A stretch of 64,000 bases of DNA, from positions 1-64,000 of the forward strand of contig CAKUGY010000009.1 of assembly GCA_934654835.1 (NCBI GenBank), in the 5' to 3' direction. Position 1 is the first letter of the stretch; each line of letters opens with the position of its first letter. Origin of the DNA: an uncultured Collinsella sp. (GTDB lineage Bacteria; Actinomycetota; Coriobacteriia; Coriobacteriales; Coriobacteriaceae). The translations under genes and the position numbers were made by a program. Positions 25,401 to 33,414 of this stretch are shown here, in pieces. Below the pieces are notes generated by a model. The model was not told the origin of the DNA. It made no database searches and was given only the letters and a program-made list of their open reading frames with translations.

Positions 25401-28400
25401 GGCGGCGTTGGCGATCTCCACCGCGGGCTCAACGGGCTTGCCGTCGTAGGTCTTGTCCTCGACCGCGATGGCACCCGTGACGTTGGCGGGCTCGATGGTC
25501 AGCGTGCCGGGCACCACCTTGATGTTGGCTTCGTAGTTGATGGCGCCGTTCTCGCTCAGCTGCGGGTTTGCGACAGTGATGGCATCCTTGTGCTCACCAG
25601 CGTCGAGCGCGCTGTAGTCGAGCTTGGAATCGAGCGCGGCGGTCGTGCCCTGCGCGATAACGTCCTCGGCATTGTCGTTGCCGGCAAGGCCGCTCGCCTC
25701 ATACGAGTAAGCGGGCTCGGGTTCGCCGAAGACAACGCTCGCGTCCTTGACGGTGATGGTCGGAGCTGCGGCCTTGGCGATGGTGAAGTCCTTCGACGTT
25801 TGGGCGGCGCGGTAGTTGGTCGACTCGGCTGTGGAGAGCGTGACCGTGTAGCTTCCGGCGTTAACGGGGCTTTCGGCAAGGGCCTCGCCCTCGGCGCTAG
25901 CAAAGGTGAGCGCGCCGGCGCCCTTGATCGCCTTGTCGTCAACGCCGAGCACCTTTGTTGTGATCTTGGCGGGATTGCCGTCGTAGACCTTGGATGTAGC
26001 TTCGAGTTTGAGGGTGGGCGTGGCCTTATCGATGCTGAACGTAGCCTCGGCGGTGCCACCGTGGTAGCCGCCGGTGTCCTCAACCGTCAGGATAACCTTG
26101 TATGTTCCGGCGTCCGTGGGCGCCTCAGCCAGCGGCGTTGCCGTATCACCCGCAAGCGCAACGTAGCTAAGCGTGCCCTTCGCGTCAAACTTCTTGCCCG
26201 TGTTGGGCTCGGTGATGGTAAAGCTCACCTTGGCGGGATCGCCGTCGTAGGTCTTGGACACGGCCTTGACGCTCAGATCAAGCTGGAAGGACTTAACGGT
26301 GAGCGTGCCGGGCTTCACGGTGATGTTGGACTTGTAGTTGTTGCTGCCGGCGGACGTCATGCGCGGCTCCACAACGGTGAGGGCGTCCTTGTAGGTACCA
26401 AGGCCAAGCTCCGCATAGGTCTTGCCATCGGTCTTGGTGGTGTCGAGCTGGACTACCGTGTCGGGCGCCAGGACGCCTTCGCGAGTGTCCTTGCCCTTGA
26501 GGCCATCGACTGTAAAGGTGTAGGCGGGCTCTGCCGCACCGATCGCGCCGACGATGCTGTCGACGCAGATCGTGGGCGCGGCGGCCTTGGCGATGGCGAA
26601 GTCGCAGCGGGCCTCGCAGGCGCTGTAGTTGGTCCGGGCGGGCACGCTCATGACGACCGTGTAGCTGCCGGCGTCGACGGGCGCCCCGTCGAGCGCCTCG
26701 GGCTCGCCGTCGCTGTTGCGGTAATAGGTGAGGCCGTAGGCGCTGTCGAGCTTCTCCCCGGAGGTCGGGTCGGTGAGCGAGCAGGTGACCTCGGCGGGCG
26801 CCCCGTCATAGGTCTTGCCCGCGGCGTCCACGGCGGCCTTGGGCGTCACCGGCGCGACGGTGAGCGTGCCCGCGATTACGGTGATGGCGTTCTCATAGTT
26901 GGCGCCCGCGTCCTTGTTGAGCTGCGGGTCCTTGACGGTGATGGCGGACGCGTAGACGCCGGCATCGAGACCCTGGTAGCCCTTGTCGCCCGTGACGCCC
27001 CGGTCGAGCTCTGCCTTGGTGCCCTTGGCGAGGACGTCCTTGTCCTTATCGGCAGGAACCAGGCCGGAGACGGTATAGGTGTAGGCGGGCTCGGCGTCGC
27101 GCCAGGTGACGGTGACGTCATTTGCGGTGATGGTCGGTGCCGGGGCCTTGGAGATGGTGAATTCGCAGCGGGCCTCGCACGCGTTGTAGTTGGTCCGGGC
27201 GGGCACGTTCATGACGACCGTGTAGCTGCCGGCATCGACGGGTGCCCCGTCGAGCTGTGCGAGCTTACCGTCCTTCTTGCGGTAATAGGTGAGGCTGTAG
27301 GCGCTGTCGAGCTTCTCCCCGGTGATCGGGTCGGTGATCGAGCAGGTTACCTCGGCGGGCGCCCCGTCATAGGTCTTGTTCTTGGCGGTCACGGTGGCCG
27401 TGGGCGTCACGGGCGCGATGGTGAGCGTGCCCGCCTTGACGGTGATGCCGTTCTCGTAGTTGCTACCTGCATCCTTGTTGAGCTGCGGGTTCTTGACGGT
27501 GATGGCGGACGTGTAGACGCCGGCATCGAGATCCTTGTAGCCCTTGTCGCCGGTGATGTGCTGGTCGAGCTCTGCCTTGGTTCCCTCGGCGAGGACGTTC
27601 TTGTCCTTATCGGCGTCGACCAGGCCGGAGACGGTATAGGCGTATTTGGGCTCGCTGCCGCGCCAGGTGCCGCTGGCGTCCTTCACGGTGATGGTGGGCG
27701 CCGCGGCCTTGGCGATGGTGAATTCGCGGCGGGCCTCGCATGCGCTGTAGTTGGTCCGGGCGGGCACGTTCATGACGACCGTGTAGCTGCCGGCATCGAC
27801 GGGCGCCCCGTCGAGCTGTGCGAGCTTACCGTCCTTCTTGCGGTAATAGGTGAGGCTGTAGGCGCTGTCGAGCTTCTCCCCGGAGGTCGGGTCTGTGACC
27901 GAGCAGGTGACCTCGGCGGGCGCCCCGTCATAGGTCTTGTTCTTGGCGGTCACGGTGGTCGTGGGCGTCACCGGGGCAACGGTGAGCGTGCCCGCTTTGA
28001 CGAAGATGCCGTCCTTATAGTTGGAGCAGTAGCCGCTTGCGTTCTTAATGAGCTGCGGGTTCTTGACGGTGATGGCGGACACGTAGACGCCGGCATCGAG
28101 GTCCTTGTAGCCCTTGTCGCCCGTGACGCCCCGGTCGAGCTCGGCCTTGGTGCCCTCGGCGAGGACGTCCTTGCCCTCGTCGGCAGGAACCAGGCCGGAG
28201 ACGGTGTAGGTGTATTTGGGCTCGCTGCCGCGCCAGGTGCCGGTGGCGTCGTTCACGCTGATGGTGGGCGCCGGGGCCTGTTCGATCAGGAAGCGCGTGG
28301 AGACCTCGCCACCTAGGTATTCATCGGTGCTCTCGACTTTCCATACCACCTCGTGGCCGCCGGCAGAGCTGGGGATGCTCCACCAAGGGTCATCCCTGTC

Positions 28401-29303
28401 GTTGTTTTTCTTGACCGGGTAATACTTGAAACTGCCTTTAACCTCGACGGGCTTGCCGGTCTCGGCATCGACTGCCGTCGTTGTGACAAGGGAGTCGCTA
28501 TAGGGCTGGCCATCGTAGGTCTTGTTCGCAGCCGTGATGCTCAGCTTGAGCCGCTTGCGTCCGGCGGGCGTATCCTTATAGACTTCAAATTTGAGGTAGC
28601 GGTACACGACGGCATAATTGTTCGTGTCCTTGGGCGTGAACATGGCGAGTGCGGTGACGACATCGGGGCTGTCCTTGGAGTCGTCACTGGAGTTGTCACT
28701 AGAGCTGTCGTCGGGGTCTTTGATCTCCTGGTTTGCGACGCGCCTTGTCCATGACCACGTTCCATCCTCGGGCTGTGCCGGGAAGGGCTCCTCGGAAGCC
28801 TTGAGGCCCTCGCGGAACTTGATGGGCTCAAGCGCGGGCGATTCAGGGTTGGGGAGAGCACGGTAGATACGCACGTCCTGCGAGACGCTTCCGCCCAGGT
28901 AGTTGTCGGTGTCGGTCGCAGTGTACGTCACGCGGTACGTGCCAGCGTCCTTAGGCGCTCCATCGAGCGGTTTTTCGGGCTCGACGCTCTTGCCGTCGGC
29001 GTCGGCAACCTTAACATAGGACAGGCTTGCGTCCTCGACCGTCACGGTCTTTTTCGTCGTGGGGTCGATTGCTTCGTATTTGGGTTTAAGCTCTTCGCCG
29101 TCGTAGTACTTGTTGTCGACGTCGAGCGAGAGTGTGAGCTGCGTTTTGGCGTAAAGGTCGTGGGACACCGTTTCGCCCGCATAGGCATTTGTTGACGGCG
29201 TGCCCGCAAAGAGCGTTGCCGAGAGCGCCGCGACGGAGCAGAGCGTAAGGGACAGCATCGCCCGTGATCTTCGATGCCTTTGGGTGGCCGGTAAGCGTTT
29301 CAT
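22485..29303 (-). CDS. Giant MBG/YDG-repeat cell-wall-anchored adhesin
   Basis: This 2272-residue secreted protein starts with a signal peptide (MKRLPATQ..., hydrophobic core, cleavage near NAYA). It then has about twelve MBG/YDG modules, recognised by K-x-YDG-x-P, LTYY, DAGSYTV and NY-x-A signatures. Between modules lie AAPTITVKDA...GTLTV segments. A Pro/Thr wall region leads to IPNTGD, a membrane helix and RRA, the sortase signal. AAGGAG lies seven bases before the ATG. Two pairs of modules are nearly identical at DNA level, so the length may vary between strains. MBG repeats are common in fibrillar adhesins; the ligand is unknown. The LytTR regulator encoded upstream is the likely controller. 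Confidence 0.88.
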   Translation of the reverse strand: MKRLPATQRHRRSRAMLSLTLCSVAALSATLFAGTPSTNAYAGETVSHDLYAKTQLTLSLDVDNKYYDGEELKPKYEAIDPTTKKTVTVEDASLSYVKVADADGKSVEPEKPLDGAPKDAGTYRVTYTATDTDNYLGGSVSQDVRIYRALPNPESPALEPIKFREGLKASEEPFPAQPEDGTWSWTRRVANQEIKDPDDSSSDNSSDDSKDSPDVVTALAMFTPKDTNNYAVVYRYLKFEVYKDTPAGRKRLKLSITAANKTYDGQPYSDSLVTTTAVDAETGKPVEVKGSFKYYPVKKNNDRDDPWWSIPSSAGGHEVVWKVESTDEYLGGEVSTRFLIEQAPAPTISVNDATGTWRGSEPKYTYTVSGLVPADEGKDVLAEGTKAELDRGVTGDKGYKDLDAGVYVSAITVKNPQLIKNASGYCSNYKDGIFVKAGTLTVAPVTPTTTVTAKNKTYDGAPAEVTCSVTDPTSGEKLDSAYSLTYYRKKDGKLAQLDGAPVDAGSYTVVMNVPARTNYSACEARREFTIAKAAAPTITVKDASGTWRGSEPKYAYTVSGLVDADKDKNVLAEGTKAELDQHITGDKGYKDLDAGVYTSAITVKNPQLNKDAGSNYENGITVKAGTLTIAPVTPTATVTAKNKTYDGAPAEVTCSITDPITGEKLDSAYSLTYYRKKDGKLAQLDGAPVDAGSYTVVMNVPARTNYNACEARCEFTISKAPAPTITANDVTVTWRDAEPAYTYTVSGLVPADKDKDVLAKGTKAELDRGVTGDKGYQGLDAGVYASAITVKDPQLNKDAGANYENAITVIAGTLTVAPVTPKAAVDAAGKTYDGAPAEVTCSLTDPTSGEKLDSAYGLTYYRNSDGEPEALDGAPVDAGSYTVVMSVPARTNYSACEARCDFAIAKAAAPTICVDSIVGAIGAAEPAYTFTVDGLKGKDTREGVLAPDTVVQLDTTKTDGKTYAELGLGTYKDALTVVEPRMTSAGSNNYKSNITVKPGTLTVKSFQLDLSVKAVSKTYDGDPAKVSFTITEPNTGKKFDAKGTLSYVALAGDTATPLAEAPTDAGTYKVILTVEDTGGYHGGTAEATFSIDKATPTLKLEATSKVYDGNPAKITTKVLGVDDKAIKGAGALTFASAEGEALAESPVNAGSYTVTLSTAESTNYRAAQTSKDFTIAKAAAPTITVKDASVVFGEPEPAYSYEASGLAGNDNAEDVIAQGTTAALDSKLDYSALDAGEHKDAITVANPQLSENGAINYEANIKVVPGTLTIEPANVTGAIAVEDKTYDGKPVEPAVEIANAAGKKVDASHEVNYYLLDGKERTEDLGAAAPKNAGSYEAVLRVTDTVNYRADEASCTFTISKAPAPTITANDVTVTWRDAEPAYTYTVSGLVPADKDKDVLAKGTKAELDRGVTGDKGYQGLDAGVYASAITVKDPQLNKDAGANYENAITVIAGTLTVSPLTPKAAVDAAGKTYDGTPAEVTCSVIDPTSGEKLDSSYSLTYYRNSDGEPEALDGAPVDAGSYTVVMNVPAQTNYSACEARCDFTIAKAAAPTITVKDASVVFGEPEPAYSFKVNGLVGGDKAEDVIAQGTTAALDSKLDYGALDAGEHKDAITVANPQLSEKGAVNYKSNIKVVAGTLTIEPANVTGTIAVEDKTYDGKPVEPAVEIANAAGKKVDASHEVNYYLLDGKERTEDLGAAAPKNAGSYEAVLRVTDTVNYRADEASCTFTIGKAAAPTITVEDATGTWRGSEPKYVVTVEGLADGETADSVIQSTAAALDFQKISQDTGSDVTSYADLAVGTYADAITVANAQLTDAGKVNYQSGITVIPGTLTVEVTQLTLKLDVASKTYDGAPVTATWSVVDPVTGNALNDLGTLTYYEIVNGVPTKLKEAPTNAGTYLAELSANVPASYTAEPITASFSIYRATPNPDTPQLNDLELRDGLAFADVTIPNDPNGSWSWADGTCAITEAGTESGLAVYTPVDTQNFSRTTCVLSFNVVDGTEPSPEPTPGKPKPTLTIEVTSKVYDGAPASITTEVHDSATSTTEVRNSVTRAALTADGTLTYFEVTDDNFTKLDAAPVNAGHYAVLFEVAETDEYAASSVTTIFDIYRAVPEPQATPHPDPTHPDPTHPDPALPDLPLTSALKLGDLQLPADDEGTWAWVAPETALTATGTCRFLACYTPNDARNYASVFGWWTFNVVDAAEPDPEPTPSPTPNPTDPGNTKTTKTVTTTTSTTSKIPNTGDRTLAIVASLGIAGGIIVAAALMFIKRRA
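24118..24668. repeat. Second internal repeat pair, unit 1 (partner at about 25231-25781)
   Basis: About 550 bp is closely similar to 25231-25781 at an offset of 1113 bp (371 codons). The edges are approximate and more base changes are seen than in the 581-bp pair. Confidence 0.7.
24655..25235. repeat. Internal near-identical 581-bp repeat, unit 1
   Basis: It is nearly identical to 26581-27161 at a constant offset of 1926 bp (642 codons), in frame within the MBG adhesin gene. Confidence 0.85.
26581..27161. repeat. Internal near-identical 581-bp repeat, unit 2
   Basis: It is the partner of 24655-25235. Recombination between the two would delete 642 codons without a frameshift. Confidence 0.85.
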
Positions 29304-29426
29304 AGAACAGCTCCTTTATCACAAATTGCCCCGGCGCCGTTTGTGCGGTCAACCGGGGCAGCGCTTGATGGTGCTGGTGCTTTTTGCACGTCATCCATCA
29401 TCAAGTACAAAACCATAGATTGTTTT

Positions 29427-29488
29427 ATTATCAGTGATTTTGTGTCTGCGAAAAGAAAAGTTCGTCCCGTCTTATGTCGTTTCGTCCC
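29427..29488 (-). promoter_or_regulatory. Candidate LytTR-activated promoter of the MBG adhesin
   Basis: On the minus strand GGGACGAA occurs twice (29481-29488 and 29461-29468), exactly 20 bp apart, close to the roughly 21-bp spacing of LytTR half-sites. Just downstream is a GATAAT -10 (29432-29427) preceded by TG. The -35 position is poor, which fits an activated promoter. The adhesin start lies about 125 bases further on. Confidence 0.5.
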
Positions 29489-29512
29489 AAATAGTCAGGA
29501 GAGTATTTCTAT

Positions 29513-30334
29513 TTAATTAACGTGGGGCAATGACGAGCGGTCGGTCGCTTCCTCGTATCCAAAATACAGCGCAAGGGCGCGGTCGGCGTCGGGGCTGCTG
29601 CGTGCGTAGTTGATGTTTTTGATGTCAAACAGGATGCAGCCGCAATGGCCTGTAAACGTCGGAAAACAGACGACCTTAAGGTATGTGTCGATCTCGGGGC
29701 TGTAATCGATGAGCTCGAGCGTCTCGCCCAAAAACGCCGCTCGTTCGTAGCAACGGAGCCACTTGCCGTCCATGTTGGGAAAGATGCTGCCAAATGAGTG
29801 ACCGATAAGCTGGTCGAGTGGCACCTTCTCGAGTCGCGCAAGGGCGTCGTTGCCGTATCGAAACACCCAGTCTACCGCCTGGCGTTGCCCGTCGAGAACC
29901 ATTTCGATATCGGTAAAGGCAAAGGGCATGTTATCGAAGCTTGCGTAGTGGGCGCGATAGCCCTCGGGTGTGGCGGGGGCATTTCGCTGCTCGTGATCTT
30001 TTATGAACGACGCGCGCCAGACTTGTAGCTCTTCGCGGAGTTGGCGCTTGCGTCGCACGGTATATTCAAGTTTCTCGCCGTTGATGAGGTTGATGGTATC
30101 GGTGATGCCATGGATGGCGCGCGCCGAAACCAGGCAGCTCCGATGCGCGAGCAAAAAGCCGCTGCCTAAGATTTCGCGCAGCTCCCGTAGCGTGACGCGT
30201 ATGTCGTAGAGCTCCCCGTCGGACATATGGATAAACGCATCGTTGCGCTTCATCTGGACGTACAGGATGCGCGTGGCATCGAGCACGTATTCTTTTTTGC
30301 CCGATGTGATGGTGACGAGTTTGCTGGCGTACAT
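29513..30334 (-). CDS. LytTR DNA-binding regulator with C-terminal PAS-like domain
   Basis: This is a 273-residue protein with a LytTR domain at the N terminus (about residues 1-105: ILYVQMKRNDAFIHM, RELREILGSGFLLAHRSCLV, INGEKLEYTVRRKR). A PAS-like sensor domain follows (about 120-250: WVFRYGNDALARLEKV, GHSFGSIFPNM, CGCILFDIKNI). No receiver domain is present, so it is not a standard two-component regulator. This order, DNA-binding first and sensor last, is unusual. The ATG at 30334 follows GGAGGG. It precedes the MBG adhesin gene on the same strand, with paired GGGACGAA sites between them, so the adhesin is its probable target. The PAS signal is unknown. Confidence 0.82.
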   Translation of the reverse strand: MYASKLVTITSGKKEYVLDATRILYVQMKRNDAFIHMSDGELYDIRVTLRELREILGSGFLLAHRSCLVSARAIHGITDTINLINGEKLEYTVRRKRQLREELQVWRASFIKDHEQRNAPATPEGYRAHYASFDNMPFAFTDIEMVLDGQRQAVDWVFRYGNDALARLEKVPLDQLIGHSFGSIFPNMDGKWLRCYERAAFLGETLELIDYSPEIDTYLKVVCFPTFTGHCGCILFDIKNINYARSSPDADRALALYFGYEEATDRSSLPHVN

Positions 30335-30460
30335 AGACCCTCCGCGACGTGGCGTGCCCTTTCTTTGATTGTAGGCGGGCACAAGGGTTCTTTTCGGATT
30401 ATTCCGTTCGAGTCGATGACGTGCGTTGCCTTGGTCGTTGACAGCGCCGACGCCCCTGGG

Positions 30461-30496
30461 GATATCGCCGCTCTGGGCTTCCATATCCTGCCGTAA
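30461..30496 (+). pseudogene. Displaced 3' tail of a transaldolase gene
   Basis: GATATCGCCGCTCTGGGC and the following bases, up to TGCCGTAA, match the last 36 bp of the gene at 21447-22151 (22116-22151) with one change seen, including the stop codon. No other transaldolase sequence is present. It abuts copy B of the palindromic element exactly as in copy A. Confidence 0.85.
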
Positions 30497-30724
30497 GCAA
30501 AGGTACCCCCTCCGGCGACGTGCAAAATCGCGACTTTTCAGCAAAGAAGGGGGTCTGTCATTGGGCGTGATCGCCCCTTTGGCACGGAACGGCCCCCGTT
30601 TTGGCTCTGAAAACGCCAAAACGGGGGCCGTTTTTGCTTTTATGCCTCTCAGAGACGTCTCGGAGCCGCCGGGAGATGCTGAAAACTCGCCTTTTTGCAC
30701 GTCGCCGGAGGGGGTACCTTTGCT
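30496..30724. repeat. MITE-like inverted repeat, copy B
   Basis: This 229-bp element matches 22151-22378, with the same 48-bp arms and the same internal CCCCGTTTTGGC hairpin. It lies between tex and the LytTR gene and may serve as the tex terminator, ending eight bases before the tex stop. Of the remaining gap, 30335-30460 shows no clear feature. Confidence 0.88.
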
Positions 30725-30731
30725 TTGGCGG

Positions 30732-32879
30732 TTATTTGCCCGGCACCATGGTGAGCGAAATCTTCTTGCGGTCGCGATCGACCTTCTCGACCCACACCTT
30801 GACCGTGTCGCCGACACGCACCACGTCGCTCGGGTGCTTGACGAAGCGGTCGGCCAGCTTGGAGATGTGCACGAGGCCGTCTTGGTGCACGCCCACGTCG
30901 ACGAAGGCGCCAAAGTCGACGACGTTGCGCACCGTGCCCTTGAGCTCCATGCCGGGTTCCAGGTCGTCGATGGAAAGCGCCGAGCGGCTAAAGACCACCT
31001 CGGGCGCATCGTCGCGCGGGTCGCGGCCGGGCTTCTTGAGCTCGTTGACAATATCGATGAGCGTCAGGGTGCCGCAGTCCAGGTCGCTTGCCAGCGCCGA
31101 GATGCTGCCCAGGCGACGCTCGATGTCGGGCACGCCGCCGCGGCTGAGCTCGCTTGTCGCAACGCCGGCACGCTCCAGGACGGTCGTTGCCACCTCGTAG
31201 CTCTCGGGGTGGACGCTTGTCGCGTCGAGCGGGTTCTTGCCGCCGCTGATGCGCAAAAAGCCTGCGGCGTTGAGATATGCCTTGGGTCCCAGCTTGGGGA
31301 CCTTCTTAAGCTGGCGGCGATCGGTAAAGGCGCCGTTTTCCTCGCGGTATGCCACGATGTTCTTGGCCACGCTCGGCGTGATGCCCGATACGTATCCCAG
31401 CAGGCTCGCGCTCGCGGTGTTGACGTCGACGCCCACGCGGTTGACGACGTCCTCCACCACGTGGCCCAGGGTGCGCGAAAGCTCGGCCTGATCAAGGTCG
31501 TGCTGGTACTGTCCGACGCCGATGGACTGGGGCGGAATCTTGACGAGCTCTGCCAGCGGGTCCTGCAAACGGCGGCCCAGGCTCATGGCGCCACGTACGG
31601 TGACGTCCAGGTCCGGATACTCCTGGCTGGCGAGCTCGGAAGCGGAGTACACCGACGCGCCGGCCTCGTTGACGATGGTGTAGCGCAAGGAGGGCGCCTG
31701 CTCGGCGATGAACTCCGAGACGACTTCCTCGGTCTCGCGGCTGGCGGTACCGTTGCCGATGACGATGGTGTTGACGCCGTCCTTCTTGACGAGGCGGGCG
31801 AGCTCGCGCTTGGTGCCGGCGACGTCGTGGCGCGGCTTGGTGGGGTAGACCACGCCGTGGTCGAGCAGCTTGCCGGTCTCGTCCATGACGGCGACCTTGC
31901 AGCCGGTGCGGTAGCCCGGGTCGAGCGCGAGCACACGGGCGCCGCGGACGGGGCGGGCCGAGAGCAGACCCTCGAGATTCTTGGCAAAGACGTTGATGGC
32001 CTCGGTCTGGGCGCGGACGGTGAGCTTGGCGCGGGCCTCGCGCTCCAGCGAGGGGGCCATGAGGCGCTTGTAGCCGTCGGCGATGGCGGCGTCAAAGACC
32101 GGGGCGAAGACGCCCTGGCGACGGGGCCAGCGGTTGCCGAGACGAGCCGTCGCGGCGGCGCCGTCGACGTTCACGCGCACGCGGAGCTTGCCCTCGCGCT
32201 CGCCACGGTCGATAGCCAGCACGCGGTGGTTGGGAATGCGGCGCAGCGGCTCGTCATAGTTGTAATAGGGCTCGTACGGGGTCTTCTCGACGGGGTCGGT
32301 GGCCTCGACGACGATGTCGGCGGTGTTTTGCGTAAAGGCGCGCAGGTCGGCGACGTTCTCGGGGTCCTCGGCCACCGTCTCGGCAACGATATCGGCGGCG
32401 CCGGCGAGCGCCTTCTCGGGCGTGTCGAAGCCGGCGTCCTCGTTGACATAGGCCGCGGCGGCGTCGAGTGCGCTGCCCTTGGCCGACGCCTGCATGATGA
32501 TCATATTGGCGAGCGGCTCCAGGCCTGCCTCGCGGGCCTTCTGCGCGCGGGTCATGCGCTTTTTGCGGTAGGGCTTGTAGAGGTCCTCGACGCGCTGGAG
32601 CTGCGTGGCCTCGCGAATCTGCTGCTCGAGCTCGGGCGTGAGCTTGCCCTGGGCGTCGATGAGCAGGATGACATCGTCTTTACGCTGCTCAAGGTTGCGC
32701 AGGTAGGACAGGCGTTCGTCGAGCGCGCGCAGGGCGACGTCGTCCATGCCGCCCGTGGCTTCCTTGCGGTAGCGCGAGATAAAGGGGATGGTGTTGCCCT
32801 CGTCGATGAGCTTGACGGCCGCCTCGACGTTGGCAGCCTTAAGGTTGAGCTCGCGGGCGAGCTGGGCGATAAGATCCAT
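30732..32879 (-). CDS. tex: Tex transcription accessory protein
   Basis: This is a 715-residue Tex protein. The Tex N-terminal helical region has TIPFISRYRKEATGG near residue 30 and RVEDLYKPYRKKR near 100. A YqgF-like domain has LALDPGYRTGCKVAVMD near residue 325. Helix-hairpin-helix repeats follow (NRVGVDVNTASASLL, VAKNIVAYREENG). An S1 RNA-binding domain ends the protein (GTVRNVVDFGAFVDVGVHQDG). Tex binds RNA and the transcription machinery and is a conserved housekeeping factor. The ATG at 32879 is preferred to an upstream one because AAGGAG lies just before it and MDLIAQLA is the usual family start. Confidence 0.95.
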   Translation of the reverse strand: MDLIAQLARELNLKAANVEAAVKLIDEGNTIPFISRYRKEATGGMDDVALRALDERLSYLRNLEQRKDDVILLIDAQGKLTPELEQQIREATQLQRVEDLYKPYRKKRMTRAQKAREAGLEPLANMIIMQASAKGSALDAAAAYVNEDAGFDTPEKALAGAADIVAETVAEDPENVADLRAFTQNTADIVVEATDPVEKTPYEPYYNYDEPLRRIPNHRVLAIDRGEREGKLRVRVNVDGAAATARLGNRWPRRQGVFAPVFDAAIADGYKRLMAPSLEREARAKLTVRAQTEAINVFAKNLEGLLSARPVRGARVLALDPGYRTGCKVAVMDETGKLLDHGVVYPTKPRHDVAGTKRELARLVKKDGVNTIVIGNGTASRETEEVVSEFIAEQAPSLRYTIVNEAGASVYSASELASQEYPDLDVTVRGAMSLGRRLQDPLAELVKIPPQSIGVGQYQHDLDQAELSRTLGHVVEDVVNRVGVDVNTASASLLGYVSGITPSVAKNIVAYREENGAFTDRRQLKKVPKLGPKAYLNAAGFLRISGGKNPLDATSVHPESYEVATTVLERAGVATSELSRGGVPDIERRLGSISALASDLDCGTLTLIDIVNELKKPGRDPRDDAPEVVFSRSALSIDDLEPGMELKGTVRNVVDFGAFVDVGVHQDGLVHISKLADRFVKHPSDVVRVGDTVKVWVEKVDRDRKKISLTMVPGK

Positions 32880-32949
32880 GGAACTCCTTGCGTTTAAGGT
32901 GCGTTTGCAGCACAGGGCTACCAAGGATACCACCCGCCCCCTCCACCCA

Positions 32950-33059
32950 AGTAGTCTTTTTGGGGCGGGGCTCTTTTAGCTACCCCGGCTGATGAAGTGA
33001 ACGGTTTGGCCGATTGACTGCCGGGGTAGCTAAAAGAGCCCCGTCCCAAAAAGACTACT
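32950..33059. repeat. Palindromic element, family P4 copy 1 (40-bp arms)
   Basis: Arms 32950-32989 and 33020-33059 are reverse complements with one mismatch. The core is GGGGCTCTTTTAGCTACCCC, and the loop contains GTGAACGGTTTGGCCG. Copy 2 lies at 42651-42762 with a different outer stem. It sits 70 bp upstream of tex. Confidence 0.9.
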
Positions 33060-33084
33060 CAAAAAGACTGTTTTTTAGGGCTGT

Positions 33085-33244
33085 GCCACGAAAACGGCCT
33101 ATCTACTACGTTTGACCCGTATGGGTCGACCATACCTGGTTTTTCCGAAAATCGGCAAGCCGTCTACCTGCGGTTTTGATTTCGCGAAAATTGGCATGGT
33201 TGAGGGTAGTCGGCTAAACGTAGTAGATGGGCCCATTTCGTGGC
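33085..33244. repeat. Palindromic element, family P6 copy 1
   Basis: Arms 33085-33113 and 33216-33244 (GCCACGAAA...CTACTACGTTT) pair with a few mismatches. The interior shares CAAGCCGTCTACCTGCGGTT with copy 2 at 42858-43009. With the P4 element and the terminator at 33307 it fills the 535-bp gap 32880-33414; no gene is seen there. Confidence 0.8.
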
Positions 33245-33306
33245 GGACGATTCAAGCCGAGGCGCAAAATAGCCCCCGGGCCAAGAAAATCATAACCAAC
33301 GTAGTC

Positions 33307-33356
33307 AAAAAAGCCCCGCGGCAGGAGGCTGCTCGCAGGGCAAAGAAGAGGGGCTT
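33307..33356 (-). terminator. Leftward terminator of the Gfo/MFS/SDR operon
   Basis: AAGCCCC and GGGGCTT enclose an inner GC-rich hairpin. TTTTTT follows on the minus strand. Confidence 0.65.
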
Positions 33357-33414
33357 ATTTGTGGCGGACCGAGGGGCTCGGCATGGGGCTTCTGTCGCGA
33401 CCGCTCTTAAGGCA

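Noticed and set aside
24264..28316. 1350-codon open frame on the plus strand opposite the MBG adhesin
   Set aside because: It is a codon-bias shadow of a GC-rich repetitive gene. It has no ribosome site or family motifs, while the minus strand has signal peptide, repeats and a sorting signal.
30335..31051. Extension of the LytTR gene upstream to 31051 to give a 512-residue protein
   Set aside because: The added part would translate the palindromic repeat and the end of tex in another frame. The ATG at 30334 has GGAGGG and matches the LytTR domain start.
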